Assembly (NCBI GenBank): GCA_010094045.1
Contig: ML986579.1
Location: 3,015-67,014, forward strand
Length of the DNA: 64,000 nt
Direction of reading: 5' to 3'
From: Lojkania enalia
Taxonomy: Eukaryota; Ascomycota; Dothideomycetes; Pleosporales
Under the pieces are notes generated by a model. That model was not told the DNA's origin and did not search any database. It saw only the letters and a program-made list of their open reading frames with translations. Each line of letters starts with the position of its first letter. Within the stretch, counting starts at the first letter, position 1. This document shows, piece by piece, positions 50,201 to 63,930 of the stretch. Both the position numbers and the translations under genes were made by a program.

Positions 50201-50632
50201 GACAGCGTTCTAGCAACACCAGACACTCTTCCCAGCTTCTGGATATTTGTGTATCTTGCTTCGCCATTCTCATATCTTATGAGTGGTATGTTATCCGTCG
50301 GTCTCGCTAACAGTCAAATCTCCTGCTCTAGTGAAGAGTTTCTACGCTTCGGACCACCCTCGCTTTCGAATTGCTCCAACTACCTTGCGCCTTACGTCGA
50401 AGCGGTTGGTGGATATCTCACACTTGACAGCATGAACTCAACCACCAAATGTGTGTTTTGTGGCGGCAGTGAGACAAATATCTTTTTGAAAGGCCTGAGC
50501 GCCGAGTATGGAGATCGGTGGAGGAACTTTGGCATCTTTTTGGTGTACGTCTGCTTCAATGTTGCGGCAGCTAATAGGGTTTTATTGGTTTGCCAGAATG
50601 CCAAAGGGGAAGAGGGAGAAGGTGTGATGTGA
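47207..50632 (+). pseudogene. PDR-type ABC transporter pseudogene, 3' part
   Basis: The ABC reading continues right after the Copia element: CCIPALSRTFPQ, then WLNYLNPVGYAFESLMINE near 47560 and DFVDGDTYLAVKFHYHGGHL near 47960. The second nucleotide-binding domain follows ([17 protein letters not shown] near 48490; [13 protein letters not shown] near 48630; [16 protein letters not shown] near 48865; a [11 protein letters not shown] equivalent near 48955-49060), then the second membrane domain, ending at 50632. The open tail from about 49740 includes PDR-type motifs (MSGMLSVGLANSQISCSSEE, YGDRWRNFGIFLVYVCFN). Lesions include TGA at 48193-48195 and 48659-48661, both consistent with CGA-to-TGA, and a frameshift near 49265. 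Probable introns follow the G of several GT sites. The 3' third is the best preserved. Confidence 0.85.
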
Positions 50633-51103
50633 TGTCTTTGGCCGCGAGGACAGTGGAAAGGCATCAAAGGAAATAAAGTAGTACATTCCTCGATGCATCA
50701 TCAGCCGATTGATTTAATGTCGTTCAGTGTACCCTTCGGCGCGAGGCTGGTGGGCGAAACATAAATAGCATAGTTGCGAAGGGACCTTAGGCTGAGATTT
50801 AGGTTGTCAATTGCAGAAGAAAAACCCCTTATGAGTGTGAGGTCGTCATTACTTGTGGAGCTAAATAATATTCATGTAACTTCAAACCTCAACACCAAAC
50901 TTCCTCCTCTCTTTCTTTAACATATGATGACAAATTCTAAAGATGTTAGTGAAGACTTGAGAATAAATGGCACGGGGAGCATACATTTTCAGTTTAGGTA
51001 AGAGTGGGATTCAAGTTTGTGTTTCGACATTGCATTGCGTTGGTGTGATATATTGGAAGGATGCTTGTGTCTCGGACTGGTCAGGATTGGTTGACCTGTT
51101 GTT

Positions 51104-51134
<31 letters not shown>

Positions 51135-52458
51135 TAGTTGTTTTATGAATCTCGTTGACTTTTCTGTTTAGTTGGGAGCATACGCCGGAATGGCAGGCCA
51201 TAAGTCTACCACCCAAATCTGCCCCAATTGAGCGCTTTCCCAATTTTTTTTTTTCCAGCGATTACGATTAGCCGGCGGAGATTCAGAAATCCTAGAGCTG
51301 GGCGACTTACTTTACTGAACCTTGATTCGCGCCACCATCGTGGTCTTACTAGTGCGGGCCTGTCCTTAATCCTTCATGGATGACCACGCAGTTACGGCGT
51401 ATGTAGTTTGTTGCGCGGGCTATCACAACGAATGGTACACACCAATGTGGGGAATGGGTGGGAACCTAGAGCCACTGCTGGATGACGTTTACTGCACTAG
51501 GCTACTGGCCCTAGAGTGCATGGCTCCTAACCTGCCATGTGCCCTAGCGCCGTAGTGACTAGTTTGCTAAGAGCTGAGGGAGTTAGCAACGATAAATAAG
51601 GGTGGGAAGCCAACGGTGACTTGCTACTTTTGATTTGTGGATAGGTGGATTGCTGAGGTGATGTTTTGTTTGAGTTTTTGCTTTTAAGTTGCAAGAGCAA
51701 TAGTGCGAAATGTCAGTGAGACCAAGGAAACTTACAAATTTCGACTTGTTTTTGAGTGTGTTGGTGAAGCGACAGTGCTCTTGGTGGCGATATGAGCACG
51801 GTCACCTCTTAATTAAACAGTTGTCGGAAGAGAGTAAAGGCTCAGGGGCCATGGAAGTGGTGGCATTCAACCATTGAATATGAGTGAAGAAATGATGATT
51901 TTTGGTGGAGGGCTCATGATAGAGGCCCTCATGGCATTTTGAAAGGTTTGATCGGGTGAAAAGAGAGGAAGGAAAGTCGGTGTGAGCTTGAGATGAGGGT
52001 GTTTTATGTACGACGGTGGTTGCCAAGGTTCTAGTAAGTCACGTGTGAAGCTAGCAGAGGGTAGAATGGCAGAAAGTAGGGCAGTAAAGGCTATATCAGG
52101 GCCAATAAGCGGGCAGAAGCTGCTACGAGAGCACTTTGATGGGTAGTGCAGGCCGCATGGAGATCTTTTTCTGGCGGTATGGTGAGCTCCGTGCCCGTGG
52201 TGGAGGAGCCGATTCGATGAAGAGAGGATACTGACGAGGAAGAAGGGAAATGGGAGCAGTAACGCCTCGAAAAAAAAAAAGGGTGCTATCATGAATGGGT
52301 CACATGGTGTCACACATTGCATTCAATTCGTGCCCTCAAAGTATAGATACCATTTCTGATTCCTCAATATCTGTCTATGCAATTGGTATGCTAGTGTTGG
52401 CCAAATCCCAAGCGCCGGCAGTTCAATGCTACCTCCTTTCCTTCAAATCTACCCTTCT
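50633..52458. other. Intergenic region, no gene seen
   Basis: Normal-composition DNA without a convincing reading frame with homology on either strand. It contains a T22-A11 tract at 51102-51134, a T13 run near 51245 and an A10 run near 52270. Several weak open frames lack recognisable domains and look like chance. The 3' UTR of the Old Yellow Enzyme gene should lie just left of 52459. Confidence 0.4.
51102..51134. repeat. T22-A11 homopolymer junction
   Basis: An uninterrupted T run passes directly into an A run, making a self-complementary tract. A longer tract of the same form occurs at 63889-63930. It could form a hairpin or mark a slippage hotspot; no element ends are recognisable around it. 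Confidence 0.85.
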
Positions 52459-53818
<1,360 letters not shown>

Positions 53819-54439
53819 GCTAGCAAGGTGTCTGGAGAGCAAGATACAGCGAGTAGTCAACGCGTAAGTGGAACAAACGGAACGATGGCACAGTACCTAG
53901 AAGAAGAATATCGGCGCCTCCGAGCAAAGGGACCCTTCCTCTACATATTTTACCTTGCGCTAAGGTGCCTCTGGCCCGTGCGAATCCCATTATTGATGAA
54001 GTGTTATTGTTATTGTTTTGCAGAAATGGGGGCTCGGACAGCATCCCCAACGCGGCTCCCTAATCCACCGCCCCTAGCCTCTCTATTCTCTCTGATCTCT
54101 CTGGGCTTTCTCCATCCCTCTAGTGTCTCTGTTCCCACTAGCATCCCGTGGCGTGCATCCTTCCGACAGCCACGATGCGGCGCAAGGAGCAAGAGTGGGG
54201 TGCACAGCCCGTCGCAGCGAATCGGACGCGTGGTTGCGAGATCGTCGGTCTCGCCAATCAGCGATAAGCCTGACGCAGTGATGAGCACGACTATCTCTCT
54301 TGCTGGTGTTGAGGGGCAAAGTGTCTACGTGGCTGTCGTCTCGCACGTATAGGAGAGGAGCATTGTTAAAGTTTCTGTCCGGCCGTTCTGCTAGAGCGGT
54401 CCTTCTTTGTCTTTTTTCTTGTCCTAGTCGTCGACCCTA
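53819..54439. promoter_or_regulatory. Shared divergent promoter region of OYE and xanthine dehydrogenase genes
   Basis: The 621 bp between the two start codons. It contains a GATAAG at 54263-54268 (AreA-type GATA site, as expected for a nitrogen-controlled purine gene) and a CCAAT at 54254-54258, about 175 bp before the xanthine dehydrogenase ATG. These are motif matches only. Pyrimidine-rich tracts precede the xanthine dehydrogenase start (about 54400-54425), as is common for fungal transcription start regions. Confidence 0.45.
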
Positions 54440-57400
54440 ATGGCCCCTAGCACGGTATCAGACCCACCGTGGGCGCATTCAGCCGCCGAGGCCCTCACAC
54501 CTCTCATTAAATCGACCTACACTTCTTCGGCCATCAACTTCTATCTCAATGGTAGAAAAACTTCTCTCACCAATCCAAATCCGCATTGGACGCTGCTCGA
54601 CTACATCCGCGCCCAGCCGAGCTTAAAGGGAACCAAACTGGGCTGCGGAGAAGGCGGATGCGGCGCATGTACCGTGGTGCTACAGGTTCCTAAAGCGTGG
54701 GCTAGGAAGAGGCGAGTGAAGCATCTCGCTATTAATGCTTGCTTGTTCCCTTTGGTCGGCGTTGATGGCAAACATGTTATTACCATCGAAGGCATCGGAA
54801 ACGTGGACAGGCCACATCCATTGCAGGAGCGCATCGCCAAGTTGCACGGCAGTCAATGCGGCTTTTGTACGCCTGGCATTGTGATGAGCCTATATGCGCT
54901 CATCCGAAACTCGTACAACCCAGAGACAGCCAAGTTTCACCTACGCGAGCAGGACATAGAACTCGAAGGCCATTTGGATGGGAACCTCTGTCGATGCACA
55001 GGGTACAAGCCAATATTGCAGGCTGCGAAGACTTTCGTGACTGAGGACCTACAGGGCCAATTGGCGGAAGACTCGCCAAGCTCTAGTGATTCGAAGTTAG
55101 AGAAAGAAATCACAGGTCTTGTAAGAAATGTTTGTGGGGGCGCCTCAAAGGTCTCTTGTAGACGACCTGGCGGTTGCTGTCGCGATGCGCCATCGGATAA
55201 TAGTTCGAACGGAGGCATATCGCTGGCCTCAACACCCCCCACCGAGCCGACATCATCGGACGATGATCATGTTCCCGCTAATCTAGACGTGAAGAACAGT
55301 CCAGAACAGGACCTGTCAATTAGCGGTGCAACCTATGCAAAACCTATCAAGAGTAAGGAATATAAATATGGAGCAACAGATATTAAGACATCGACGGCGC
55401 TCGAAGCTCCCGTAGCACGTTCACAGAAGGGAATCCCTCAAATCCAATTTCAAGCATATATTCCAGACACTGAGCTTATTTTCCCATCTGCCTTATGGAA
55501 GTACGAGCCGCAACCACTGTGCTACGGGAATGATAAAAAGATCTGGTTTAGGCCCACAACTCTCGATCATTTAATTGAGCTTAAAGGTGCCTATCCATCT
55601 GCAAAGCTTGTTGGCGGCGCCACTGAGGTGCAAGTTGAAGTTCGCTTCAAGAATTCCGACTTCACGGTATCCGTCTACGTGTCTGATATTCCAGAGCTAA
55701 TAGAGACAAAACTTCCCTCAGACACAAAACTTGAGTCTAGAAAAGAACTTGTCGTGGCCGCGAACACTCCGCTCACAGAACTAGAAGAAATTTGCAAGAT
55801 AGTCTCCTCAAAGCTCAGCAAGCCGCCAATGGTATTGGAAGCTCTTCGCAAGCAACTCCGCTATTTTGCTGGCCGCCAAATTCGAAATGTTGCTTCGCTA
55901 GCTGGCAATATTGTAACGGCATCACCTATTTCTGACGCTAGCCCGGTTTTACTAGCTTCCGGAACGACGTTGGTTGCGAAGAGTCAAGAGAAGGGCGAGT
56001 TTAATCTTCCAATGTCGGAATTTTTTGTAGCCTATCGGACTACGAGCCTATCACCAGATTCGGTCTTGACTCAGATACGGATACCCCTGCCCGCACCTGG
56101 AATAAGAGAAACCTTGAAAGCCTACAAGCAAGCGAAGCGGAAGGACGATGACGTCGCAATTGTAACTGCGGCTTTCAGGGTAACACTTGACTCAGTTGGT
56201 ATCGTCCAAGACGTTTGTCTAGTCTATGGTGGAATGGCCCCAACTACCAAGGAGGCTTCTAAAGCCAGGATCGCTTTAGTTGGTCGAAGGTGGTTCTCTT
56301 CGGAAACGCTTGACATAGGTTTGACCTCCCTCAGTGAGGAATTCGACATATCATTCAGCGTCCCTGGCGGTATGGCACACTATCGCAAAACCCTTACATT
56401 ATCTCTATTTTTTCGATTCTGGCATGAGTCAGCGGCTGAATTGGAATTGGGTGAGGTAGACGGCCAGGTCATTGATGAGATCCATCGATCCATTTCTACT
56501 GGCGCCAGAGATGACTACAACCCATTCGAGCAGCGAGTGGTTGGTAAGCAAATTCCTCATTTGTCCGCGCTCAAACAATGCACTGGTGAAGCCGAATATA
56601 TCGAAGATATGCCTAAGATGGATCGGGAACTATATGGAGGTCTAGTACTATCCTCAAAAGCTCATGCAAAATTGATCAGCATAGATTGGACGCCAGCGCT
56701 AGGAATGCCAGGGGTAGTTGGTTACATCGATAAGGATAGTATTCCAAAAGAGTTAAATGTTTGGGGATCGATAAAGAAAGATGAACCATTCTTTGCGGAT
56801 GGTAAAGTCCTCCATCACGGTCAAGTCATTGGCATGGTATATGCGGAAACAGCACTTCAGGCGCAGGTTGCGACGAAAGCAGTCAAAGTGGAGTACGAGG
56901 ATTTGCCGGCGATCTTGGCCATTGATGATGCGATAGAGGCCAACAGTTTCTACCAGCATGGGAAGCATCTTAAAAAGGGAATGGGGATTGATGATAAGAT
57001 GGACGAAGCTTTTGCGCAGTGCGATCGGACACTTGAGGGTACAACACGAATCGGTGGTCAAGAACATTTCTATCTCGAGACTAATGCTGCATTGGTAATA
57101 CCATCCGGTGAAGATGGAGCTATGGAAGTTTGGTCCTCAACGCAAAACAACATGGAAACACAGGAGTTTGTCAGCCAAGTCACCGGCGTGCCCAGCAATC
57201 GCATCAATGCTCGCGTGAAGCGAATGGGCGGAGGATTTGGAGGGAAAGAGTCAAGAAGCGTGCCTTTTGCTTGTTACCTCGCTATCGTGGCGAAGAAAGA
57301 GAAGCGACCAGTGCGATTAATGCTCAATCGTGACGAAGACATGTTGCTGAGCGGACAGCGACATCCTATCCAAGCTCGGTGGAAGGTCGGGGTGTCGCAG

Positions 57401-58953
57401 GAAGGCAAACTTATTGCGCTAGAGGCCGACATCTATGATAACGCAGGATTCTCTCAAGACATGAGCGGTGCGGTGATGGACCGTTGCATCACTCACGTTG
57501 ACAACTGCTATGAAACGCCAAATGTATATATCCGAGGCCACGTCTGTAGAACAAATATCCACAGCAACACGGCTTTCAGAGGCTTCGGTGCGCCTCAAGG
57601 AATGTACTTCGCCGAGACAATCATGTACAACATCGCTGAAAGCCTAGGCATGGATGTTGATAAACTGAGATTGAAGAACATGTACAAGCCAGGAAACTGG
57701 ACGCCATTCTTCCAGAAAATTGACCACGACTGGCACGTCCCACTCTTGCTAGAGCAGTTGCGGAGGTCATCCGACTACGACAAGCGCAAAGCCGCAGTAG
57801 CAGACTTCAATGCAAACAATCGATGGAGGAAGCGCGGTATATGTCTTATCCCTACCAAATTCGGCCTCAGCTTCGCGACCGCACTACATCTTAATCAGGC
57901 TGGTGCGTATATAAAGATTTACCATGACGGCAGCGTTTTGCTTCACCACGGGGGGACAGAGATGGGACAGGGTCTGTACACCAAGATGTGTCAGATCACT
58001 GCGCAGGAACTAGGTGTCCCAGTCGACTCGATTTATACGCAAGACAGTCAGACATATCAAGTCGCAAACGCTTCTCCGACTGCTGCATCCTCCGGATCGG
58101 ACCTCAATGGCATGGCCGTGAAGAACGCATGTGATCAACTCAACGAGCGCCTCGCGCCGTATAGAGAGAAGCTGGGCAAGGATACACCGCTCCGAGAAAT
58201 TGCACATGCCGCATATCTTGACAGAGTGAACCTCGCAGCGAACGGGTTCTGGAAGATGCCGCGAGTTGGCTACAAATGGGGCGACACGAACTGGGACACC
58301 GTCAAGCCAATGTACTATTACTGGACACAAGGAGCCGGCGCAACCGAAGTTGAGGTCGATTTACTCACGGGTAATCACACTGTCCTAAGGACAGATCTAA
58401 TGATGGTAAGCGCGTAAACTGCTTCTACTTGTACAAGTCTTGTTAATGGATATGGACATAGGATGTCGGCAATTCAATCAACCCAGCAATCGACTACGGC
58501 CAGATCGAAGGCGCATTCGTGCAAGGCCAGGGCCTCTTCACAATGGAAGAATCACTCTGGACCAAGGACGGCCAACTCTTCACGCGCGGGCCGGGGACCT
58601 ATAAGATCCCCAGCTTCAGCGACATACCGCAAGTCTTCAACGTGTCCATGCTGCGAAACGACAATGACGGCAAGCTACTCTCATGGAATCATCTAAGGAG
58701 CGTGCAAAGCAGTAAGGGTATTGGCGAACCGCCCTTGTTTCTGGGTAGCACCGTGTTCTTTGCCTTGCGGGAAGCGGTGAAGGCAGCAAGGCTAATGAAT
58801 GGGCAGAGTATTGAGGGGGGCAAGGGCGGCTGGAGGTTGGATAGCCCAGCGACTGCAGAGAGACTACGATTGGCTGTTGGCGATGATTTGCTGAGGAGGG
58901 CGGAGGTTAAGCGGAGGGGCGGGGAGAAGGAGTTCTTCGTCACGGTCTCTTAG
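54440..58953 (+). CDS. XDH: Xanthine dehydrogenase (purine hydroxylase I)
   Basis: Two exons, 54440-58405 and 58462-58953, split by a 56 bp GT-AG intron, give 1485 aa. The enzyme oxidises hypoxanthine to xanthine and urate in purine use. Order of domains: [2Fe-2S] cluster with CGEGGCGACTVV (about residues 69-80); second cluster with QCGFCTPG and NLCRCTGYKPI; a Cys-rich linker (about 225-320); FAD domain with GGATEVQVEVRF and RQIRNVASLAGN; and the molybdopterin domain with GGQEHFYLET, GGGFGGKESR, TAFRGFGAPQG and the catalytic Glu in GIGEPPLFL. Glu and Arg residues that bind purine in known enzymes are in place, which favours xanthine dehydrogenase over aldehyde oxidase. Fungal HxA is typically about 1360 aa, so this copy is longer, mostly in the linker. 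It diverges from the OYE gene. Confidence 0.95.
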
Positions 58954-59836
58954 AAGCACATTGCATTTAGCTAGACGCTGGTCGTAAATCATGCGCGGTC
59001 TAAAAATGAGCGATAAAGTTGGATTATATAATTTAAGAAGCATTCAAGAGCAAAGTTTTGATCCTGCTGCGATGCAACATATATACCAACATTCACACAA
59101 GCTCAGTCTGACTTTCGCTAGGGAGCACGGGGCAACTGAGAACACGTGACTGATGCTTTCAAAGGACCTTACCTAGCTAGGCAGGTAGGTTGAAGGTTTC
59201 AATTCACTTGAGCACATCGCACACAGTTGGTGCAAAGCCATGTCTCTACATTTCTCCGAGCTCGGACCTATCAGACTGTTCGTTCACTTATCAATCTGCA
59301 CTGTGCGCTCCAAGTTAGATGCGCATACCTCGCTGCTCGCTATCAGGCATCTTAGGCTGCGCGAATGACCAACGCGTCGGCCAGATGTGTGTCAGCCGCG
59401 GCAACAAGCATCCTGGGGTCCCATTTTTATTGGAGATGTGCATGCCTTACAAAAGTATGCCCCCCCCCCCCATCTTCAACGCTCGCCAGACGGATGGCGC
59501 CGGCAATAATGGGAGCCAGCATGCGCTCCCCCACTCCTAGTCTTGGCCATGGCTACACGTTAGACGAGCCGCCCCGCCCTCTTCTTACTCGTTACTCATT
59601 AGTAAATCCGGCTTCAACAAGGCGTCACGCTTTCGAATTCGGTCCGACAGCAAACTACTGCAGAGTGTCCCGGCGCTTGATAACCATACCCCGTTTCCCT
59701 ACTGCCAAGCCTAGAGATGCCGCCACGAGACCCTGGAAAACCCCATTATGCCATCTCCACATTCCCTTAACCTTCAATTGCTACTTCGTCAGCACCAGAA
59801 ATTGCAGCTTCAGCGTCACGAATTGTAATACCCGCC
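58954..59836. other. Intergenic region upstream of the C2H2 regulator
   Basis: No convincing gene. It contains a C13 run at about 59460-59472 and pyrimidine-rich stretches that may belong to the promoter or 5' UTR of the downstream regulator. A few open frames here have no recognisable features and look like chance. Confidence 0.4.
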
Positions 59837-62800
59837 ATGGCATCGACAATAACGTCAATCGCACCGCCACTTGTTCCCCGCGGACGGAAGAGAAAGGACG
59901 CCACCGGTAAAAGAGAAAGGAGGTTTGCATGTAGCCATAACGGCTGCGGGAGGGGCTTCACCCGGGCCGAGCATTTGCATAGGCATCTGCTAAATCATAC
60001 ATCAGGAGAATTTACATGTACCCGATGCAGAGCACATTTCAAAAGGAGGGATTTGCTGGGTAAGGGTCACGCTTTCCTGAATTACATGCAAGAAGTGGAG
60101 CAAGCTCTGCGGCCTTGTTTCATGTGCTATCCACTTTCCATTTTCAAAAAAAAAAAATTATTATGCTTCCAAGAGTGGATGGTATATTCCTTCTTACCCT
60201 TTTAATCTTATTACTTTCTCCTATCCATATTTACTCCTTAGCGTATGCGCTTCCTCAGATTTTTCCATGCGCTAATGGGAAGTAGAAAGGCACATCGCCC
60301 GTCACCGTCAGAAGGATGAAGAGGCTGGCGCTGTAGGCTGCGGCATTTTGAACACGAGGAAGCGCATGTGGAAGGATGCCGACGGAAATATCGTCGCGAA
60401 GAAACCAGCCTTAAGCCAAGACGCTTCACAGCCTACCCCACAGGATGTCGGTCAGGACGCGCTCGAGATTCCGCCGCTTCCAGAGTTCGTATCATTCCAG
60501 CCTCAGGAAGACGGAGCCCCAATATCACCGCCCATATCGCATGGCCATTCTCTCAGCCATTCAACTTTGGATGACCACGACTCTGGCATTGCAAGTAGCT
60601 TCTCTATAAGCCTGGATACAATCGGATTATCCAACTCAGACAGTCGCTCACCTTTGACCGAGCAACGATTCTGGTCTTCCAATCTACCACAATCCGAACC
60701 CTTCCCACAGTCGGTATTTGACGATGCCCCGTTCGACGATATTTTTAACCCAGATACGGCAAACTCATTCAATAATCCATTTACCACGATGAGCAACTAT
60801 AACTGGTTATTTGATATGGATTTGTCCCGCACACATGACATGCAGTCTACTAGTATGATGTCGGATCCATTTCCAACGTTCCCTTTCGAGTCAAATCCAG
60901 CTACCCAAATCAGCCATCCTCTGGAATTACAATTCGATCGCTTGACTACCACAAATCTAGACAAGGTATCCATTGCCGTACACCAAGGCTCTCTCCCTTC
61001 TCACAAAACCGGCTCACCTCAACAAACTTCGCCTGTACCGCTAATTACCCCACTAGTCACAAAAGAAGAAATGCAGTCTAATCGAAAATCCCCGATGTGG
61101 GAACAATCCTCTCGTGAAAATATGGATGGGATGCCACGGCTATCATCAACCAGCAACCCTCAGACACCTCTTGATATCGAGCGACCCTTGTCCATGCTTC
61201 AACCATCACGAAGTCTACCTATCATTGATGAGCTAGCTCGGCAACAGCTCTTAGACCTCATCGACATCGCCCGACCCTTCGCTCCAGACGGGAGTTTAGT
61301 CTCCCGCGATCATCCTCTGCTATCATTGTCATGTCTACAAACCTATTGTGATCTCTTCTTCACTCGCTTCAATACTGCATATCCTTTGATTCATATGTCA
61401 ACATTCGATCCATCACATGTTGACACACTGTTGCTGACTTCTGTGCTTCTTCTTGGAGCTACGTATGGGGAGAAGGATGCACACCAACTTGCCGTATGTT
61501 CAACTATCTATTCCATGGTCTCGTCCCTAATGTCTTCTAGGTTTGCATCCATGACGTACTCCGACCCCAAATATTCGCCAATGCAGGCTTTTCTGCCAAA
61601 CCAGATCTATGGGTGTTGCAGACTATTTTGCTTGTTGAATGCTTCGGTAAAAGCAGGGCTGGACAAAAGCAACACGACATGTCTCATTTATTTCATGGTC
61701 TCCTCATCAATTTAATCCGTCGAAGTGATTGCCAAACCATTCGGCCGCCAACTTTGGAAGACACAACCGATGACCTTGAAATCGATTGGCGTACATGGGT
61801 AGATGCAGAGCAGAAGAAGAGGTATAAGCAGCCATTCAACAGGAATAAGTCTTACAACTAATGTCATTTTAGGCTTGCTTTCCTCTGCTTCATGTGGGAT
61901 ACGCAGCACGCTGTCCTCTTCTGTCAATCGCTATGCATGTCCGCATTTGAACTTCGCTCAACTTTGCCCTGTGACCAAGCGCTATGGGAAGCTGATTCGG
62001 CTGAAAGCTGGCACCAGCTGCGACAAAATCGACTTGAATCCCCTCTATTTCTCTCATATCTAAAGATGTATCTCAACACCGGTAACCCCGCAGCGGCATC
62101 TCCACCAAAAAATCTCAACTCGTTATCCCGTACATTGCTCTTCCACGGCTTAATGTCAATAGCATGGGACATGCAACGACGAGACCAAACATCACTAGGT
62201 AAGTTCAACTTCTCTCCGAGCCCTTCATCCACCGTACCAATATCCACAGGCGTCATCGATAGCAACCCGCTCGGGAACTGGCAAGCCAGGCTTGCAACCT
62301 CGTACAAGGCTTGGTACGCCGACTACGCAATATTCTGCAACCAATACCTGGCCTCGCTTCCCTCACCTACGTATTCCTTAGCCAAAGAATTCCACTATTA
62401 CCGCACTGCCATAGTCGCACTCTACCACTCAGCACACATCCTCCTTCACACGCCCTTCCTGGACCTTCAAATCTACGCCGGCGCAAGACACATCCTCGGT
62501 CGGCCGGTAGCGCGGCAAGATTATGCCCGAAGCCAACGAGTGGTGAAGAAGTGGGTGGGTGAGAATCTCAAAGAAGCTGGACGGGCAGTTTGGCACGCAG
62601 CCGCTCTCATCGACCAAGGCGTTATAGCGCTAGACGGAGAATCTGGGAGCGACATCGGTGGTGGGCGGCTATGGCATTTGCCTTGGTCGTTATACCTTGG
62701 TACCCTTGTTGTTTGGGGTGTATGGTATATGAGGCCTGCGCAGCCGACTCCCTCGAATTCGAATATTGAATTAATGATGGAGGATGAAGATGAGATTATT

Positions 62801-63043
62801 TGGGATCCACAAAACGAGATGAAGAACCTTCTTGAATTAATATTGAAAAGTGAGCCGGAGGGGTGGTTGGAGGGTGGTATTGCCGGGGGTGGAAGAAAGA
62901 GAGGCATGAATGGATTGGCAGCAGTGGTGAGTAGGTGTTTGAGCAAGATTCGGTGGGCAGTCGTGCATGATGGCATGATGGTGCTTAAGGGGTTAGTTTG
63001 TTGGAGATTGGTTGGTGGTGGCGGCGGGAATTCGATGTTTTAG
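59837..63043 (+). CDS. C2H2 zinc-finger transcription factor with fungal-specific TF domain
   Basis: Predicted exons 59837-60059, 60286-61493, 61541-61821 and 61873-63043; introns of 226, 47 and 51 bp have GT-AG ends. A further in-frame 51 bp intron at 62199-62249 (GTAAGT...CACAG) is possible, so the product is 943 or 960 aa. Two C2H2 fingers stand at the N-terminus: C32-x4-C37-x12-H50-x3-H54 and C61-x2-C64-x12-H77-x3-H81. The second is completed only by joining exons 1 and 2 (RRDLLERHIARH), which supports that intron. A basic run (RGRKRK) precedes them. A Ser/Pro-rich middle leads to the fungal transcription factor domain (HPLLSLSCLQTYCDLFFTRF, LLGATYGEKDAHQLAV, RLAFLCFMWDTQHAVLFCQS). It should bind DNA in the nucleus; targets are unknown, and proximity to xanthine dehydrogenase does not prove a link. 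Confidence 0.88.
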
Positions 63044-63490
63044 CTTTCTGTATGGGTTTGAGAGGGATCTCCGTATAGCAGGGCATATTCGTCATTAGCA
63101 TTAACTGGGACAGCGTTTGTGTATGGTCAGGGGGGAATACATTGATAGACTATGGTTTCTTTTGGAACTATCGACGTGGATCTCAAAGAACTAAGCAGAC
63201 TAAGTTCTAATTACTATTCACAATGAAGAATTAGGGATCACCAATGTATACGACTACCCACATTGACAGTGACAGCCACCGGTGCGCGGACAGGCTTCTA
63301 TGTTACTACTATTTTCTCCTTGAATACGTACGCTTTTCCATGAATCTAAAAACTCAGCAATAAACACAAGCCCAAAAGAGCGAGAATTGTTTCCAGCCCC
63401 AGCAATATGAAAATATGTAATCCCGCTCGGCCACCCATCAAAAGAGTCCATAACAAGAACAACGTTCCTCACGAATCGTTCCACGCCCAC
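63044..63490. other. Convergent intergenic region
   Basis: Lies between the 3' ends of the C2H2 regulator (plus) and the spherulin-4-like gene (minus), so it should hold both terminators. No gene is supported; an open frame on the minus strand directly after the stop at 63491 is probably 3' UTR sequence. Confidence 0.4.
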
Positions 63491-63840
63491 TCACCCCCGA
63501 TCAACCGCCCTAACTACGCCCTCAAACAACCCGCCAAACCCGTGATAATACTCGTCCTTGACGCTAATATCCGTCAAAAACACCCAATCCGCAGCATCCT
63601 CGACCTGTTCGACCACAAAATCCAGGAACCTCTTTGCTACGTTCGGCATGCTATGCAGGATAACGGCCAGCTTGGACTTGCGCAAGCGGTGAGCTTGCAA
63701 GGCCTCGAAGGTCGGCTTGTCGATGAATTTGGAGAAGGTCTCCTCGAAGATTACGGTTATGTCTGTGAGGTTCATGTAGGAGTTTTGTAGGATGGAGGGG
63801 GAGGCGAGGAGGGAGGGGCTGATGAGGCCGGGGTTGTGGA
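63491..63840 (-). CDS. Spherulin-4-like protein, 3' exon (partial)
   Basis: The last exon of a minus-strand gene. It encodes about 116 aa starting after a CAG acceptor at 63841-63843: VHNPGLISPSLL, then YMNLTDITVIFEET, then LAVILHSMP and DWVFLTDISVKDEYYHGFGG, ending at TGA 63491-63493. This order (HNPG, followed by a D-x-TVIFE strand, then the VFLTD strand) fits the C-terminal half of the spherulation-specific family 4 (spherulin 4) barrel, glycoside-hydrolase-like proteins often secreted. A branch-point-like gctaaac precedes the acceptor. The 5' part must lie beyond a T25-A17 tract and outside the window, or the gene is truncated there. Family assignment rests on few motifs. Confidence 0.6.
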
Positions 63841-63882
63841 CTGAGGCATATGTTTAGCGTGGAGTCTTCCGCGTGTAGCATC

Positions 63883-63888
<6 letters not shown>

Positions 63889-63930
<42 letters not shown>
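63889..63930. repeat. T25-A17 homopolymer junction
   Basis: A T run of about 25 passes directly into an A run of 17, the same form and polarity as 51102-51134. It lies just upstream of the last exon of the spherulin-4-like gene, probably in an intron. No TIRs or target duplications could be assigned around it. Confidence 0.85.

Noticed and set aside
51867..52322. 151-codon open frame on the minus strand
   Set aside because: Low-complexity Ser/Phe/Pro composition, no motif, and it contains a homopolymer-derived FFFFF; likely chance in an intergenic region.
53911..53923. UaY-like site TCGG-N5-CCGA in the OYE/XDH promoter
   Set aside because: The known purine-activator site needs a 6 bp spacer; this has 5 and lies nearer the OYE gene. 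Not counted as a site.
59365..59910. 181-codon open frame upstream of the C2H2 regulator
   Set aside because: It overlaps the regulator start in another frame and lacks any recognisable motif; more likely 5' UTR or promoter.
63254..63490. 78-codon open frame directly downstream of the spherulin-4-like stop
   Set aside because: It needs a non-ATG-supported continuation in another frame; the upstream protein already ends naturally, so this is probably 3' UTR.
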